Below are positions 7,141-15,918 of a stretch of DNA of 64,000 nucleotides, piece by piece. The translations under genes and the position numbers were made by a program. Every line of letters starts with the position of its first letter. The stretch's first letter is position 1. The notes under the pieces were generated by a model. It worked only from the letters and a program-made list of their open reading frames with translations, was not told the DNA's origin and did not search any database. The stretch comes from Pseudomonas canadensis (GTDB taxonomy: Bacteria; Pseudomonadota; Gammaproteobacteria; Pseudomonadales; Pseudomonadaceae): positions 310,001 through 374,000 of the forward strand of contig NZ_AYTD01000017.1 in the NCBI RefSeq assembly GCF_000503215.1. Direction: 5' to 3'.

Positions 7141-9495
7141 ATGAAGCGCGTCTTGCGGGTTCTCGCGGTTCTTGTCGTGCTGGTCGCCCTCGGCGCCGGT
7201 TGGTACCTGTACAGCAAGCAGCCCACCCGCCAGGGCACGGCAACACTGGCCAACCTGCAAGGCTCGGTCACCGTGCGTTACGACGACCGTGGCGTGCCAC
7301 ACATCCAAGCCGAGAACGAAACCGATCTTTACCGCGCCCTGGGCTACGTGCACGCCCAGGACCGGCTGTTCCAGATGGAGATCATGCGGCGCCTGGCCCG
7401 TGGCGAGCTGGCCGAGGTACTCGGGCCCAAGGTGCTGGAGACCGACAAGTTGTTCCGCAGCCTGCGCATTCGCGACCGCGCGGCCGCCTATGTCGCGCAA
7501 CTCGACCACGAGTCAGCGCACTGGAAGGCCCTGCAAGCCTATCTGGACGGGATCAACCAGTATCAGGACAACCACGCCAGCCCGATGGAGTTCGACGTGC
7601 TGGGCATCCCTAAACGACCGTTTACCGCCGAGGACACCATCAGCGTCGCCGGGTACATGGCCTACAGCTTTGCCGCCGCGTTTCGTACCGAGCCTGTGCT
7701 GACGTACATCCGCGACCAACTGGGCAGTGACTACCTGAAAGTCTTCGACCTGGACTGGCAGCCCAAGGGCGCCCTCAACCTCGCCACCAGCGATTGGCAA
7801 GCCCTCGGCGCCATCGCCTCCCTGAGCGAACAGGCCCTGGCCGACAACGGCCTGCCGCAGTTCGAAGGCAGCAACGCCTGGGCCATCAGCGGCAACCGCA
7901 CCAAGAGCGGCAAACCGTTGCTGGCCGGTGACCCGCATATCCGTTTTTCGGTGCCGTCGGTGTGGTACGAGGCGCAGCTGTCTGCGCCGGGGTTCGAGCT
8001 ATATGGCTACCACAACGCACTGGTGCCGGTGGCGTTCCTGGGGCACAACCTGGACTTCGGCTGGAGCCTGACCATGTTCCAGAACGATGACCTCGATCTC
8101 ATCGCCGAGAAGGTCAACCCGGACAACCCCAACCAGGTCTGGTACCACGACCAATGGGTCGACATGAGCAGCACCGAGCAGCAAATCGCCGTGAAAGGCC
8201 AGGCGCCGGTGACGTTGACCCTGCGTCAATCCCCCCACGGCCCGATCATCAATGACGTGCTGGGCGAAAACGCCGGCAAGACGCCGATTGCCATGTGGTG
8301 GGCGTTCCTCGATACCCAGAACCCGATCCTTGAGGGCTTCTACCAGCTCAACCGTGCCGACACGCTGGTGAAGGCCCGTGCGGCGGCGGCCAAGGTGTCG
8401 GCGCCGGGGCTGAATATCGTGTGGGCCAACGCCAAGGGCGATATCGGCTGGTGGGCGGCAGCGCAGTTGCCGATCCGCCCGGCCGGGGTCAACGCCGGGT
8501 TTATCCTCGACGGCAGCACCGCCCAGGCCGACAAGCTGGGCTTCTACCCCTTCAGCGCCAACCCCCAGGAAGAAAATCCGGCACGCGGTTACGTGGTATC
8601 GGCCAATGCCCAGCCGGTCTCACCGACTGGCATGGAGATTCCCGGTTACTACAACCTGGCCGATCGCGGCCAACAGTTGAACGCGCAGCTGAGCGACAAG
8701 AGCGTGAAGTGGGATGTGAACAACAGCCAGGCCTTGCAGCTCGGCACCACCACCGCCTTTGGCCCACGCCTGTTGGCGCCGCTGTTGCCGGTGCTGCGTG
8801 AGGTGGTCAAGGATCCGGCGCAGTTGAAACTGGTGGAGCAGCTTGCAAGCTGGAAGGGTGACTACCCGCTGGACTCGACCAGCGCCACGCTGTTCAACCA
8901 GTTCCTGTTCAACCTGGCTGACGCCGCCTTCCACCCGAAACTGAGTGACGGAATGTTCAAGACCCTGCTCGGCACCCGCGTGATCGACGCTGCCTTGCCA
9001 CGCCTGGCCGCCGCGCCGGATTCGCCGTGGTGGGACGGCAAGCGCGCCGACACCGTCAAGCTCGCCTGGGACAACAGCCTCACGCACCTCAAGGCCACCT
9101 TCGGCGATGACCCGAGCCAATGGCAGTGGGGCAAGGCCCATACCCTGACCCACGGCCATCCGCTGGGCTCGCAGAAACCCTTGGACCTGATCGTCAATGT
9201 CGGCCCGTTCCCGGCGCCGGGCACCCACGAAGTGCCAAATAACCAATCGGCCAATATCGGCCCGGCACCGTGGCCCGTCACCTACGGGCCTTCGACTCGC
9301 CGCCTGATCGACTTCGCCGACGCGGCCCACGCGTTGACCATCAACCCGGTCGGCCAAAGCGGTGTGCCGTTCGACAAGCACTATGGCGACCAGGCAGAAA
9401 CCTACATCGAAGGCGGCTATGAGCAGGCGCATTTCAGCGATGAGGAAGTGACGGCGAATACGCGTGGCACACTGAAACTGCTACCCGCCAGATGA
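7141..9495 (+). CDS. hacB: penicillin/acyl-homoserine lactone acylase family protein (HacB-like)
   Basis: Ntn-hydrolase precursor of 784 residues. Signal or anchor MKRVLRVLAVLVVLVALGAGWYLY; alpha-subunit motif VRYDDRGVPHIQAENETDLYRALGYVHAQDRLFQME near 47-82; autocatalytic cleavage before S244 in FEGSNAW, followed by GNRTKSGKPLLAGDPH, typical of this family. Periplasmic heterodimer expected. The order D2HGDH-serA ... acylase ... spu matches my memory of P. aeruginosa, where this gene is hacB and cleaves long-chain homoserine lactones. Start set at 7141 because AAGGA lies six bases before it; ATG 7135 would overlap the site. Substrate is inferred. Confidence 0.8.
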   Translation: MKRVLRVLAVLVVLVALGAGWYLYSKQPTRQGTATLANLQGSVTVRYDDRGVPHIQAENETDLYRALGYVHAQDRLFQMEIMRRLARGELAEVLGPKVLETDKLFRSLRIRDRAAAYVAQLDHESAHWKALQAYLDGINQYQDNHASPMEFDVLGIPKRPFTAEDTISVAGYMAYSFAAAFRTEPVLTYIRDQLGSDYLKVFDLDWQPKGALNLATSDWQALGAIASLSEQALADNGLPQFEGSNAWAISGNRTKSGKPLLAGDPHIRFSVPSVWYEAQLSAPGFELYGYHNALVPVAFLGHNLDFGWSLTMFQNDDLDLIAEKVNPDNPNQVWYHDQWVDMSSTEQQIAVKGQAPVTLTLRQSPHGPIINDVLGENAGKTPIAMWWAFLDTQNPILEGFYQLNRADTLVKARAAAAKVSAPGLNIVWANAKGDIGWWAAAQLPIRPAGVNAGFILDGSTAQADKLGFYPFSANPQEENPARGYVVSANAQPVSPTGMEIPGYYNLADRGQQLNAQLSDKSVKWDVNNSQALQLGTTTAFGPRLLAPLLPVLREVVKDPAQLKLVEQLASWKGDYPLDSTSATLFNQFLFNLADAAFHPKLSDGMFKTLLGTRVIDAALPRLAAAPDSPWWDGKRADTVKLAWDNSLTHLKATFGDDPSQWQWGKAHTLTHGHPLGSQKPLDLIVNVGPFPAPGTHEVPNNQSANIGPAPWPVTYGPSTRRLIDFADAAHALTINPVGQSGVPFDKHYGDQAETYIEGGYEQAHFSDEEVTANTRGTLKLLPAR

Positions 9496-9545
9496 GCGCC
9501 TGGAACTCGGTCAACTGCTCCCACATTGGATATACGCTACAGCGG

Positions 9546-10448
9546 CTATCGTGCCCGCACCCGGCCCGGCGCCTCGCCATAGGTCTCCTTGAATTTCTTG
9601 CTGAACGCCGCCTGGGACTGGTAACCCACCTGGGCGGCGATATCCAGCAGGCTCAGGTGCGACTGGCGCAACAGGTTGAAGGCCAGTTCCATGCGCAACT
9701 GGGTCAGCAGCACCCACGGCGATACGCCCGCCACTTTCACGAACGCACGCATGAAGGTGGCGCGTGACATCGTCGCGGCAGCCGCCAGGCTGTCGATGGT
9801 CCACTCATGCCCCGGATCGGCCAGCATCGCCTGCCAGGCTTTGCTCAAGCGCTTGTCGGCGAGCAACGCGAAGGTGCCGGCCACGGGCGCCTGGCGGCTC
9901 AGCCAGGTGCGCAGGATCAGCGTGAACAGCGCCGACGACAACGCGTCGATAAAGGAGCGCGCGCCCAATTGCTGGCCGTCCGCTTCACTGCGCAATAACG
10001 CGATCAACGCCGCCAGTTGGCCGTCGCCCTGCCACTCGCGGCTGGACACCACCAGGTACTCCGGCAACGCGCCGAGCAGCAATGACTGGCGGTTGTAGTG
10101 GAAACTGCCACAGAGCATGTCCAGGTCCGGCCGGTCGCCGCCCAGGCGATGCACCGGGAGCAGGCCACCGCTGACCACTTGCGGTTGCATCGGCCGAATC
10201 CGCGCACCCTGGCTGCGCAGCAAATGGGTGGCACCGCCGGGCATCAGCAGGATATCGCCCTCCTCCAGCGTCACCTGCTGCCCGCCGGACAACTCGGCAC
10301 GACAGGTGCCGCTGAGCACGATGTGGTAAGGCGCCACGCCGAGGCTTTCCGGTGAATGACCCAGGGCCCACTCCCCCTGGAATTGGCAACGTAGATCTAG
10401 ACTGCCGCGCAGGTTGGCCAGCGCGATGAGCGTGTCGATCGAATTCAT
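9546..10448 (-). CDS. AraC-family regulator with N-terminal cupin (Cupin_6)
   Basis: Protein of 300 residues from MNSIDTLIALANLRGSLDLRC. The N-terminal half is a cupin sensor (YHIVLSGTCRAELSGGQQVTLEEGDILLMPGGATHLLRS) and the C-terminal 100 residues form the double helix-turn-helix (WTIDSLAAAATMSRATFMRAF; LSLLDIAAQVGYQSQAAFSKKFKETYGEAPG). Divergent from the AhpD-like gene across 103 nt, the common arrangement for this regulator type, so that gene is its probable target. ATG 10448 is the first codon giving family similarity; the frame is open to 10634. Confidence 0.87.
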   Translation of the reverse strand: MNSIDTLIALANLRGSLDLRCQFQGEWALGHSPESLGVAPYHIVLSGTCRAELSGGQQVTLEEGDILLMPGGATHLLRSQGARIRPMQPQVVSGGLLPVHRLGGDRPDLDMLCGSFHYNRQSLLLGALPEYLVVSSREWQGDGQLAALIALLRSEADGQQLGARSFIDALSSALFTLILRTWLSRQAPVAGTFALLADKRLSKAWQAMLADPGHEWTIDSLAAAATMSRATFMRAFVKVAGVSPWVLLTQLRMELAFNLLRQSHLSLLDIAAQVGYQSQAAFSKKFKETYGEAPGRVRAR

Positions 10449-10551
10449 TTGCGAGCATCGGTCAAAAAGATGAGCGGATTGAACAATAACGCCACCCCCG
10501 AACGGAAGAGACTGGCTCCACACCACCCACACCTGTTCAGGAGTTACCGCA

Positions 10552-10905
10552 ATGTTCAATAACTGGTCCGACTTGCTGCCTACCGTAAAGAAAGCCTTTG
10601 GCACACTGGGCAAGAGCAACCCGAAGATGGTCAAAGCCTACATGGCGCTGGGCGAGGCCGCCGAAGAAAACAACGTGCTCGACGCCAAGACCCGTGAACT
10701 GATCTCCATCGCCGTGGCCATCACCACCCGCTGCGACGGCTGCATCGGCGTGCATGCCGACGCGGCGATCAAGGCCGGCGCCACTCGCGAAGAAGTCGCC
10801 GCTACCCTGGCCACAGCGATCTCGCTGAATGCGGGCGCGGCGTACATCTACTCGTTGCGCGCACTGGAAGCCTACGACACCCTCAAACCGGCGCCGCAAA
10901 GTTAA
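10552..10905 (+). CDS. carboxymuconolactone decarboxylase / AhpD-like protein
   Basis: Small protein of 117 residues with the AhpD redox signature: E49, C61-x-x-C64 and H68 in TTRCDGCIGVHAD. Proteins with this CxxC act as thiol-dependent peroxidase-type or reducing partners rather than true lactone decarboxylases. AGGAG lies 9 nt before the ATG. The last 23 nt overlap the 3' end of the convergent GlxA-type gene. Probably controlled by the divergent cupin/AraC regulator. Confidence 0.88.
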   Translation: MFNNWSDLLPTVKKAFGTLGKSNPKMVKAYMALGEAAEENNVLDAKTRELISIAVAITTRCDGCIGVHADAAIKAGATREEVAATLATAISLNAGAAYIYSLRALEAYDTLKPAPQS

Positions 10906-11848
10906 GCCGGAACTGTTGCGGCGTCACGCCCAGCCGGCGGTTGAACACACTGCGCATGTGCTGGGCGTCGCGAAAGCCGCATTGGTAGGCAACGGTCTTG
11001 AGCGGCGCGGGGCTGCTTTCGAGCATGACCCGTGCCGCGTCTACCCGCGCCCGTTCGACAAATTCCGCTGGTGTGATCCGCGCCTCTCGGGCAAACACCC
11101 GGGAGAAATTACGCGCGCTCATATTGGCCGCCTTGGCCAGGTCGGCAATGGTCAAATCCCCTGTTAGGTTCGCCAACACGTACAACTGCACCAGCGCCAC
11201 CGCCGAGGTGGTTTCGGCGTGGGGGGTGAGGAACGGACTGAACTGCGACTGCCCGCCCGAGCGCTGGGTGAACACCACCAGGCGCTTGGCCACGCTCAAC
11301 GCGATTTCCGGGCCGTGATCCTGGGCCAGCAAATACAGCGACAGATCGATGCCCGCCGTGACCCCGGCCGAGGTGTAGAGGTTGCCGTCCTGCACGTAGA
11401 GGCGGTCGGCTTCGACCTGGGCTGTGGGGCACAGGCGCGCCAGATCCGCCGCGTCATTCCAGTGGGTGGTCACGGTTTTGCCGTCCAACAGCCCGGCGCG
11501 TGCCAGCATGAAGGCGCCGTTGCAGATCGAGCCGAAACGTTGCGCACGGGCACTGGCGCCACGCAGCCAGTCATCGAACTCGGCGCCGAAGTCTTCGAAG
11601 GGCAACTGCGGGCCGCCGGCGACCAACAGCAGGTCGTAGGCTCGCAGGGCTTCGCTGTAGTGATGGTGGGCCTGCAATGACAGGCCGTTGGAAGCGGCCA
11701 TGCTGCCGTGGCCGAAGCCGATCACGTCCAATTGGTAATGGTCTTGCGGCGGTAGAAAACGGTTGGCTTCGCAGAACACGTCCATGGGGCCGGTCACGTC
11801 CAGTGACTGGACGCCGGGGAAGATCAGGATGGCGACGGTTTTGCCCAT
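10883..11848 (-). CDS. GlxA-type regulator: DJ-1/PfpI domain plus AraC helix-turn-helix
   Basis: Protein of 321 residues. Residues 1-175 form a DJ-1/PfpI (class I amidotransferase-like) domain with FPGVQSLDVTGPMDVFCEAN and a nucleophile-elbow cysteine C109 in FGSICNGAFML. The remainder is an AraC DNA-binding domain (TIADLAKAANMSARNFSRVFAREARITPAEF; LKTVAYQCGFRDAQHMRSVFNRRLG). Effector unknown. It is divergent from the HD hydrolase gene, with a REP pair in the 285-nt spacer. Confidence 0.88.
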   Translation of the reverse strand: MGKTVAILIFPGVQSLDVTGPMDVFCEANRFLPPQDHYQLDVIGFGHGSMAASNGLSLQAHHHYSEALRAYDLLLVAGGPQLPFEDFGAEFDDWLRGASARAQRFGSICNGAFMLARAGLLDGKTVTTHWNDAADLARLCPTAQVEADRLYVQDGNLYTSAGVTAGIDLSLYLLAQDHGPEIALSVAKRLVVFTQRSGGQSQFSPFLTPHAETTSAVALVQLYVLANLTGDLTIADLAKAANMSARNFSRVFAREARITPAEFVERARVDAARVMLESSPAPLKTVAYQCGFRDAQHMRSVFNRRLGVTPQQFRLNFAAPV

Positions 11849-11887
11849 GAATGGTTAGCCTTGGTTAACTGAATGAACACAAACCCA

Positions 11888-11977
11888 TGTGGGAGCGGGC
11901 TTGCTCGCGAATGCGGTGGATCAGTCGACACATGTATTAACCGACATACCGCATTCGCGAGCAAGCCCGCTCCCACA
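11888..11977. repeat. REP inverted pair (GTGGGAGCGGGC type)
   Basis: Long arms TGTGGGAGCGGGCTTGCTCG and its reverse complement enclose about 30 nt, and the inner parts (CGAATGCGGT / ACCGCATTCG) also pair. It lies in the divergent spacer between the GlxA-type and HD genes. REPIN-type element of fluorescent pseudomonads. Confidence 0.9.
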
Positions 11978-12133
11978 CTTGATCCTCTCAGGCTTCAAGA
12001 GATTACTCCGGCTGGCACGATGTGACGGCACATTGGCCGGGATCGCATCCTCGCCGCCATAGCCCCTTCGCGGACACGCGACCAGACTGGACTCATCGGC
12101 GCCACCCCCGGCGCTTTGTTGAGGAGAACGACC

Positions 12134-12775
12134 ATGAGCACCACCATCGCCGGCATCCAGATCCCGGACAGCGCCCTGGCCAAGGCCACCACCGAATACA
12201 TCCGCGACGTCGAATCCGACCTGCTCTACCACCACTCCCGCCGGGTATTCCTGTTCGGCGCCTTGAGCGGCGAACGCAAGCAACTCGCTTACAACCCGGA
12301 GCTGCTCTACGTCGGCGCGATGTTCCATGACCTGGGCCTGGTGGAAGGCCTTCGCAGTGACAACGAGCGCTTCGAAGTCGACGGTGCCAACGCCGCCGCC
12401 GCTTTCCTCAAGCCTTACGGGCTGAGCGATGACGACATCGAACAAGTGTGGCTGTCCATCGCCCTGCACACCACACCGGGCGTACCGCAGCATCTGCGTC
12501 CGACCGTGGCGCTGGTGACGGCCGGTGTGGAAATGGACGTGCTGGGCATGGACTACGCCGCGTTTTCCAGCGTGCAGCGCGAAGCCGTGGTGCATGCGCA
12601 TCCACGCGGTGAAGGGTTCAAGGAGTGCATCATCTGCGCGTTTGCCGACGGCTTGCGCCATCGTCCGCAGACCACGTTTGGCAACGTGAAGACGGATGTG
12701 CTGGTGGATCAGGAGCCGGGGTTCAAGCCGATGAATTTTGTAGAGGTGATCCGCAAGTCTCCCTGGACTGCATAG
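12134..12775 (+). CDS. HD-domain hydrolase, cyanamide hydratase-like
   Basis: Protein of 213 residues. Metal ligands of the HD superfamily are visible: H34 (YHHSRRVF), H65-D66 (MFHDLGLVEG) and H112 (IALHTTPGV). The spacing and the SRRVFLFG and AMFHDLGL motifs resemble the cyanamide hydratase-like HD subgroup more than nucleotide phosphohydrolases; the substrate remains unknown. GAGGAG precedes the ATG by 7 nt. The ATG at 12116 gives six extra residues but lies ahead of that site. Divergent from the GlxA-type regulator. Confidence 0.85.
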   Translation: MSTTIAGIQIPDSALAKATTEYIRDVESDLLYHHSRRVFLFGALSGERKQLAYNPELLYVGAMFHDLGLVEGLRSDNERFEVDGANAAAAFLKPYGLSDDDIEQVWLSIALHTTPGVPQHLRPTVALVTAGVEMDVLGMDYAAFSSVQREAVVHAHPRGEGFKECIICAFADGLRHRPQTTFGNVKTDVLVDQEPGFKPMNFVEVIRKSPWTA

Positions 12776-12797
12776 TTGACCTGAAATGCAATCAACT

Positions 12798-12885
12798 GTG
12801 GGAGCTGGCTTGCCTGCGATGAGGCCCTGCCAGTCGACTCATCTGTCGACTGATAGACCGCTATCGCAGGCAAGCCAGCTCCCAC
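12798..12885. repeat. REP inverted pair (GTGGGAGCTGGC type)
   Basis: GTGGGAGCTGGCTTGCCTGC and its reverse complement, with an inner hairpin CAGTCGAC/GTCGACTG in the loop. Located between the convergent HD gene and spuH, where it may act as a transcript end. Confidence 0.9.
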
Positions 12886-12906
12886 TTCTTTACCGCATTC
12901 CGTCAG

Positions 12907-13791
12907 TTAGACCGGTGCAGGTGCCCGACGCTTGTCCGGCTGCTGCCAGCCATCGGCGGCGGCTTCTTCAATGGCTTGCTGGATGGCTTTCTTGCGGTGC
13001 TCTTCGGCACGGCGGCTGAAGAACCACACCAGGAACGTCACCAGCGACACCGCCAACAGGATCAGGCTGGCCACGGCGTTGATCTCGGGTTTAACCCCAA
13101 GGCGCACTGCCGAGAACACTTCCATCGGCAAGGTGGTCGAACCCGGCCCCGACACGAAGCTGGCCAATACCAAGTCATCCAGCGACAGTGCGAACGACAT
13201 CATGCCGCCCGCCGCCAACGACGGCGCGATCATCGGGATAGTGATCAGGAAGAACACCTTCCACGGCCGTGCACCCAGGTCCATCGCCGCTTCTTCGATC
13301 GACAAGTCCAGCTCACGCAGTCGCGCCGACACCACCACCGCCACATACGCCGCACAGAACGTGGTGTGGGCGATCCAGATGGTGACGATGCCACGCTCCT
13401 GGGGCCAGCCGATCATTTGCGCCATGGCCACAAACAGCAGCAACAGCGAAAGACCGGTGATCACTTCGGGCATGACCAACGGCGCAGTCACCAGGCCACC
13501 GAACAACGTGCGGCCCTTGAACTGGCTGATGCGCGTCAGCACGAAGGCCGCCAACGTACCCAGCGCCACCGCGGCCACCGCCGTGTAGCAGGCGATTTCC
13601 AGGGAGCGCGCCACCGAGCCCATCAACTGGGTGTTGTCCAGCAGGCCCACGTACCACTTGATCGACCAACCACCCCACACTGTCACCAGCTTGGATTCGT
13701 TGAACGAGTAGATCACCAGGATCAGCATCGGCAGGTAGATGAACAACAACCCCGCCACCAGCATAAAGCTGGAGAATCTGAAGCGCTTCAT
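12907..13791 (-). CDS. spuH: polyamine ABC transporter permease (PotI type)
   Basis: Inner-membrane permease of 294 residues with six predicted membrane segments and the binding-protein-dependent permease loop motif EEAAMDLGARPWKVFFLITIP. Last gene of the spu operon; its ATG overlaps the spuG stop (ATGA). With SpuG it forms the channel for putrescine/spermidine import. C-terminus ends in a basic, proline-rich tail (KRRAPAPV). Confidence 0.93.
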   Translation of the reverse strand: MKRFRFSSFMLVAGLLFIYLPMLILVIYSFNESKLVTVWGGWSIKWYVGLLDNTQLMGSVARSLEIACYTAVAAVALGTLAAFVLTRISQFKGRTLFGGLVTAPLVMPEVITGLSLLLLFVAMAQMIGWPQERGIVTIWIAHTTFCAAYVAVVVSARLRELDLSIEEAAMDLGARPWKVFFLITIPMIAPSLAAGGMMSFALSLDDLVLASFVSGPGSTTLPMEVFSAVRLGVKPEINAVASLILLAVSLVTFLVWFFSRRAEEHRKKAIQQAIEEAAADGWQQPDKRRAPAPV

Positions 13792-14708
13792 ATCTTGCCC
13801 TCCATCTCTTTGGCTTGGCTGCGGTTGAACAGGATGATCGGCACGATCAGGATCGCCAGCATCACCACCGCCAGGGCAGACGCCACCGGCCAGTCACGGT
13901 TGTTGAAGAATTCTTGCCACAACACTTTACCGATCATCAGGGTTTCCGGGCCACCTAGCAGTTCCGGGATCACAAACTCACCCACCACCGGAATGAACAC
14001 CAGCATGCACCCCGCGATGATGCCGTTCTTGGACAGCGGCACAGTGATTTTCCAGAAGCTGTTGAAGGTGCTCGACCCCAGGTCGGATGCGGCTTCCAGC
14101 AGGCTCTGGTCGTGTTTCACCAGGTTGGCGTACAACGGCAGGATCATGAACGGCAAGTACGAATAGACCACGCCGATATACACCGCAATGTTGGTGTTGA
14201 GGATCTGCAGCGGCTCGTTGATCAGCCCGATGGACATCAGGAAGCCATTGAGCAAGCCGTTATTGCTGAGGATGCCCATCCACGCATAAACGCGGATCAG
14301 AATCGCGGTCCAGGTCGGCATCATGATCAGCAGCACCAGCACGGTCTGCATCTCTTTGCGCGCACTGGCAATGGCGTAGGCCATCGGGTAGCCGATCAGC
14401 AGGCACAGAAGCGTGCTGAAGAACGCCATTTTCAGCGAGCCCAGGTACGCGGCGATGTACAACTCGTCGTCGCCGAGCATCGCGTAGTTGCCCAGGTTGA
14501 GCACCAACTGCAGTTTCTGCTCAACGAAGGTGTAGATCTCGGTGTACGGCGGGATCGCAACGTCGGCTTCGGCAAAACTGATCTTCAGGACGATGAAGAA
14601 CGGCAGCATGAAGAACAGGAACAGCCACAGGAAGGGAATGCCAATGACCGCATGACGGCCACTGGGCGTTATTCGTTGCAGGCGGCGCTTGAGCTTCTTC
14701 ATGTTCAT
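13788..14708 (-). CDS. spuG: polyamine ABC transporter permease (PotH type)
   Basis: Inner-membrane permease of 306 residues starting MNMKKLKRRLQRITPSGRHA. It has six membrane segments and the EAA-type loop LLEAASDLGSSTFNSFWKITVP. Its ATG overlaps the spuF stop by ATGA and its own stop overlaps the spuH start, so translation of the three transporter genes is coupled. Confidence 0.94.
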   Translation of the reverse strand: MNMKKLKRRLQRITPSGRHAVIGIPFLWLFLFFMLPFFIVLKISFAEADVAIPPYTEIYTFVEQKLQLVLNLGNYAMLGDDELYIAAYLGSLKMAFFSTLLCLLIGYPMAYAIASARKEMQTVLVLLIMMPTWTAILIRVYAWMGILSNNGLLNGFLMSIGLINEPLQILNTNIAVYIGVVYSYLPFMILPLYANLVKHDQSLLEAASDLGSSTFNSFWKITVPLSKNGIIAGCMLVFIPVVGEFVIPELLGGPETLMIGKVLWQEFFNNRDWPVASALAVVMLAILIVPIILFNRSQAKEMEGKI

Positions 14709-15847
14709 GAGCGAAGTACCACGCCGCTGTCGTCTTCCCACCACACGTAGACCTGGTCACCCCAGGTTGGCCGCTGGCCACGGCGCTCGGCGTTGGCCAC
14801 GAAGGACTGCACCAGCTTGCCGCTCGGCAGCTCCACGTAGAACACCGAGTGACCGCCCAGGTAGGCGATGTCGTGCACCTTGCCGCTGGACCAGTTGTGC
14901 TCGCAGGTCGGCATTTCGGTGGTGACCAGCAGTTTTTCCGGGCGAATCGCGTAGGTCACCGACTTGTCTTCCACCGACGTGGCGATGCCGTAACCCACGT
15001 AGATGTCGCGGTCCAGGTCCGGGCACTTGAGCACCGCATGGCCTTCGGCGTCATCGACCACTTGGGTGTCGAAGATGTTGACGTTGCCGATGAACTCGCA
15101 CACCAGACGGCTGGTAGGCGTTTCGTAGATGTCGATCGGGCTGCCGATCTGGGCGATCCAGCCCAGGTGCATGATCGCGATGCGCTCGGCCATGGTCATG
15201 GCCTCTTCCTGGTCGTGGGTCACCATCACGCAGGTCACGCCGACGCGCTCGATGATTTCCACCAGTTCCAGCTGCATCTGCGAACGCAGTTTCTTGTCGA
15301 GGGCGCCCATGGGCTCATCGAGCAGCAGCAGTTTCGGGCGCTTGGCTAGGGAACGGGCCAGGGCCACACGCTGACGCTGGCCACCGGACAACTGGTGCGG
15401 CTTGCGCTTGGCGTACTGGCTCATCTGCACCAGCTTGAGCATCTCGGCCACGCGGGCGTCGATCTCGGCCTTGGGGATCTTGTCCTGTTGCAGGCCGAAC
15501 GCGATGTTCTGCGCCACGGTCATGTGCGGGAACAAAGCGTAGGACTGGAACATCATGTTGATCGGCCGCTCATAGGGCGGCATATCAGTGATGTCCACAC
15601 CGTCGAGGTAGATGCGGCCCTCGGTCGGGCGCTCGAAACCTGCGAGCATGCGCAGCAAGGTGGACTTGCCCGAACCCGAACCGCCGAGCAGGGCGAAGAT
15701 CTCGCCTTTCTTGATTTCCAGGGACACATCGTCCACGGCAATCGTCTCGTCGAACTTCTTCGTGACCCGGTCGATTTTGACCAGCACCTTCTTCGGTGTC
15801 TGGTCCCCTTCGAGGGCTTTCTTATAGGCGCCGGAGGCAACTGCCAT
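14705..15847 (-). CDS. spuF: polyamine ABC transporter ATP-binding protein
   Basis: Protein of 380 residues: ABC ATPase with Walker A LLGGSGSGKST, signature LSGGQRQRVALARSL, Walker B LLLLDEPMGALD and the switch histidine in VTHDQEEA, followed by a C-terminal TOBE regulatory domain (YAIRPEKLLV). PotA-type energising subunit for SpuGH. GGGAG upstream of the ATG; 71 nt separate it from spuE. Confidence 0.95.
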   Translation of the reverse strand: MAVASGAYKKALEGDQTPKKVLVKIDRVTKKFDETIAVDDVSLEIKKGEIFALLGGSGSGKSTLLRMLAGFERPTEGRIYLDGVDITDMPPYERPINMMFQSYALFPHMTVAQNIAFGLQQDKIPKAEIDARVAEMLKLVQMSQYAKRKPHQLSGGQRQRVALARSLAKRPKLLLLDEPMGALDKKLRSQMQLELVEIIERVGVTCVMVTHDQEEAMTMAERIAIMHLGWIAQIGSPIDIYETPTSRLVCEFIGNVNIFDTQVVDDAEGHAVLKCPDLDRDIYVGYGIATSVEDKSVTYAIRPEKLLVTTEMPTCEHNWSSGKVHDIAYLGGHSVFYVELPSGKLVQSFVANAERRGQRPTWGDQVYVWWEDDSGVVLRS

Positions 15848-15918
15848 TTACGAAACTCCCAACAAAATTGCTGTTCGCCCGATGTAGGCGAACCCAGGAT
15901 AGTTTGAGCTTTAAAGCT

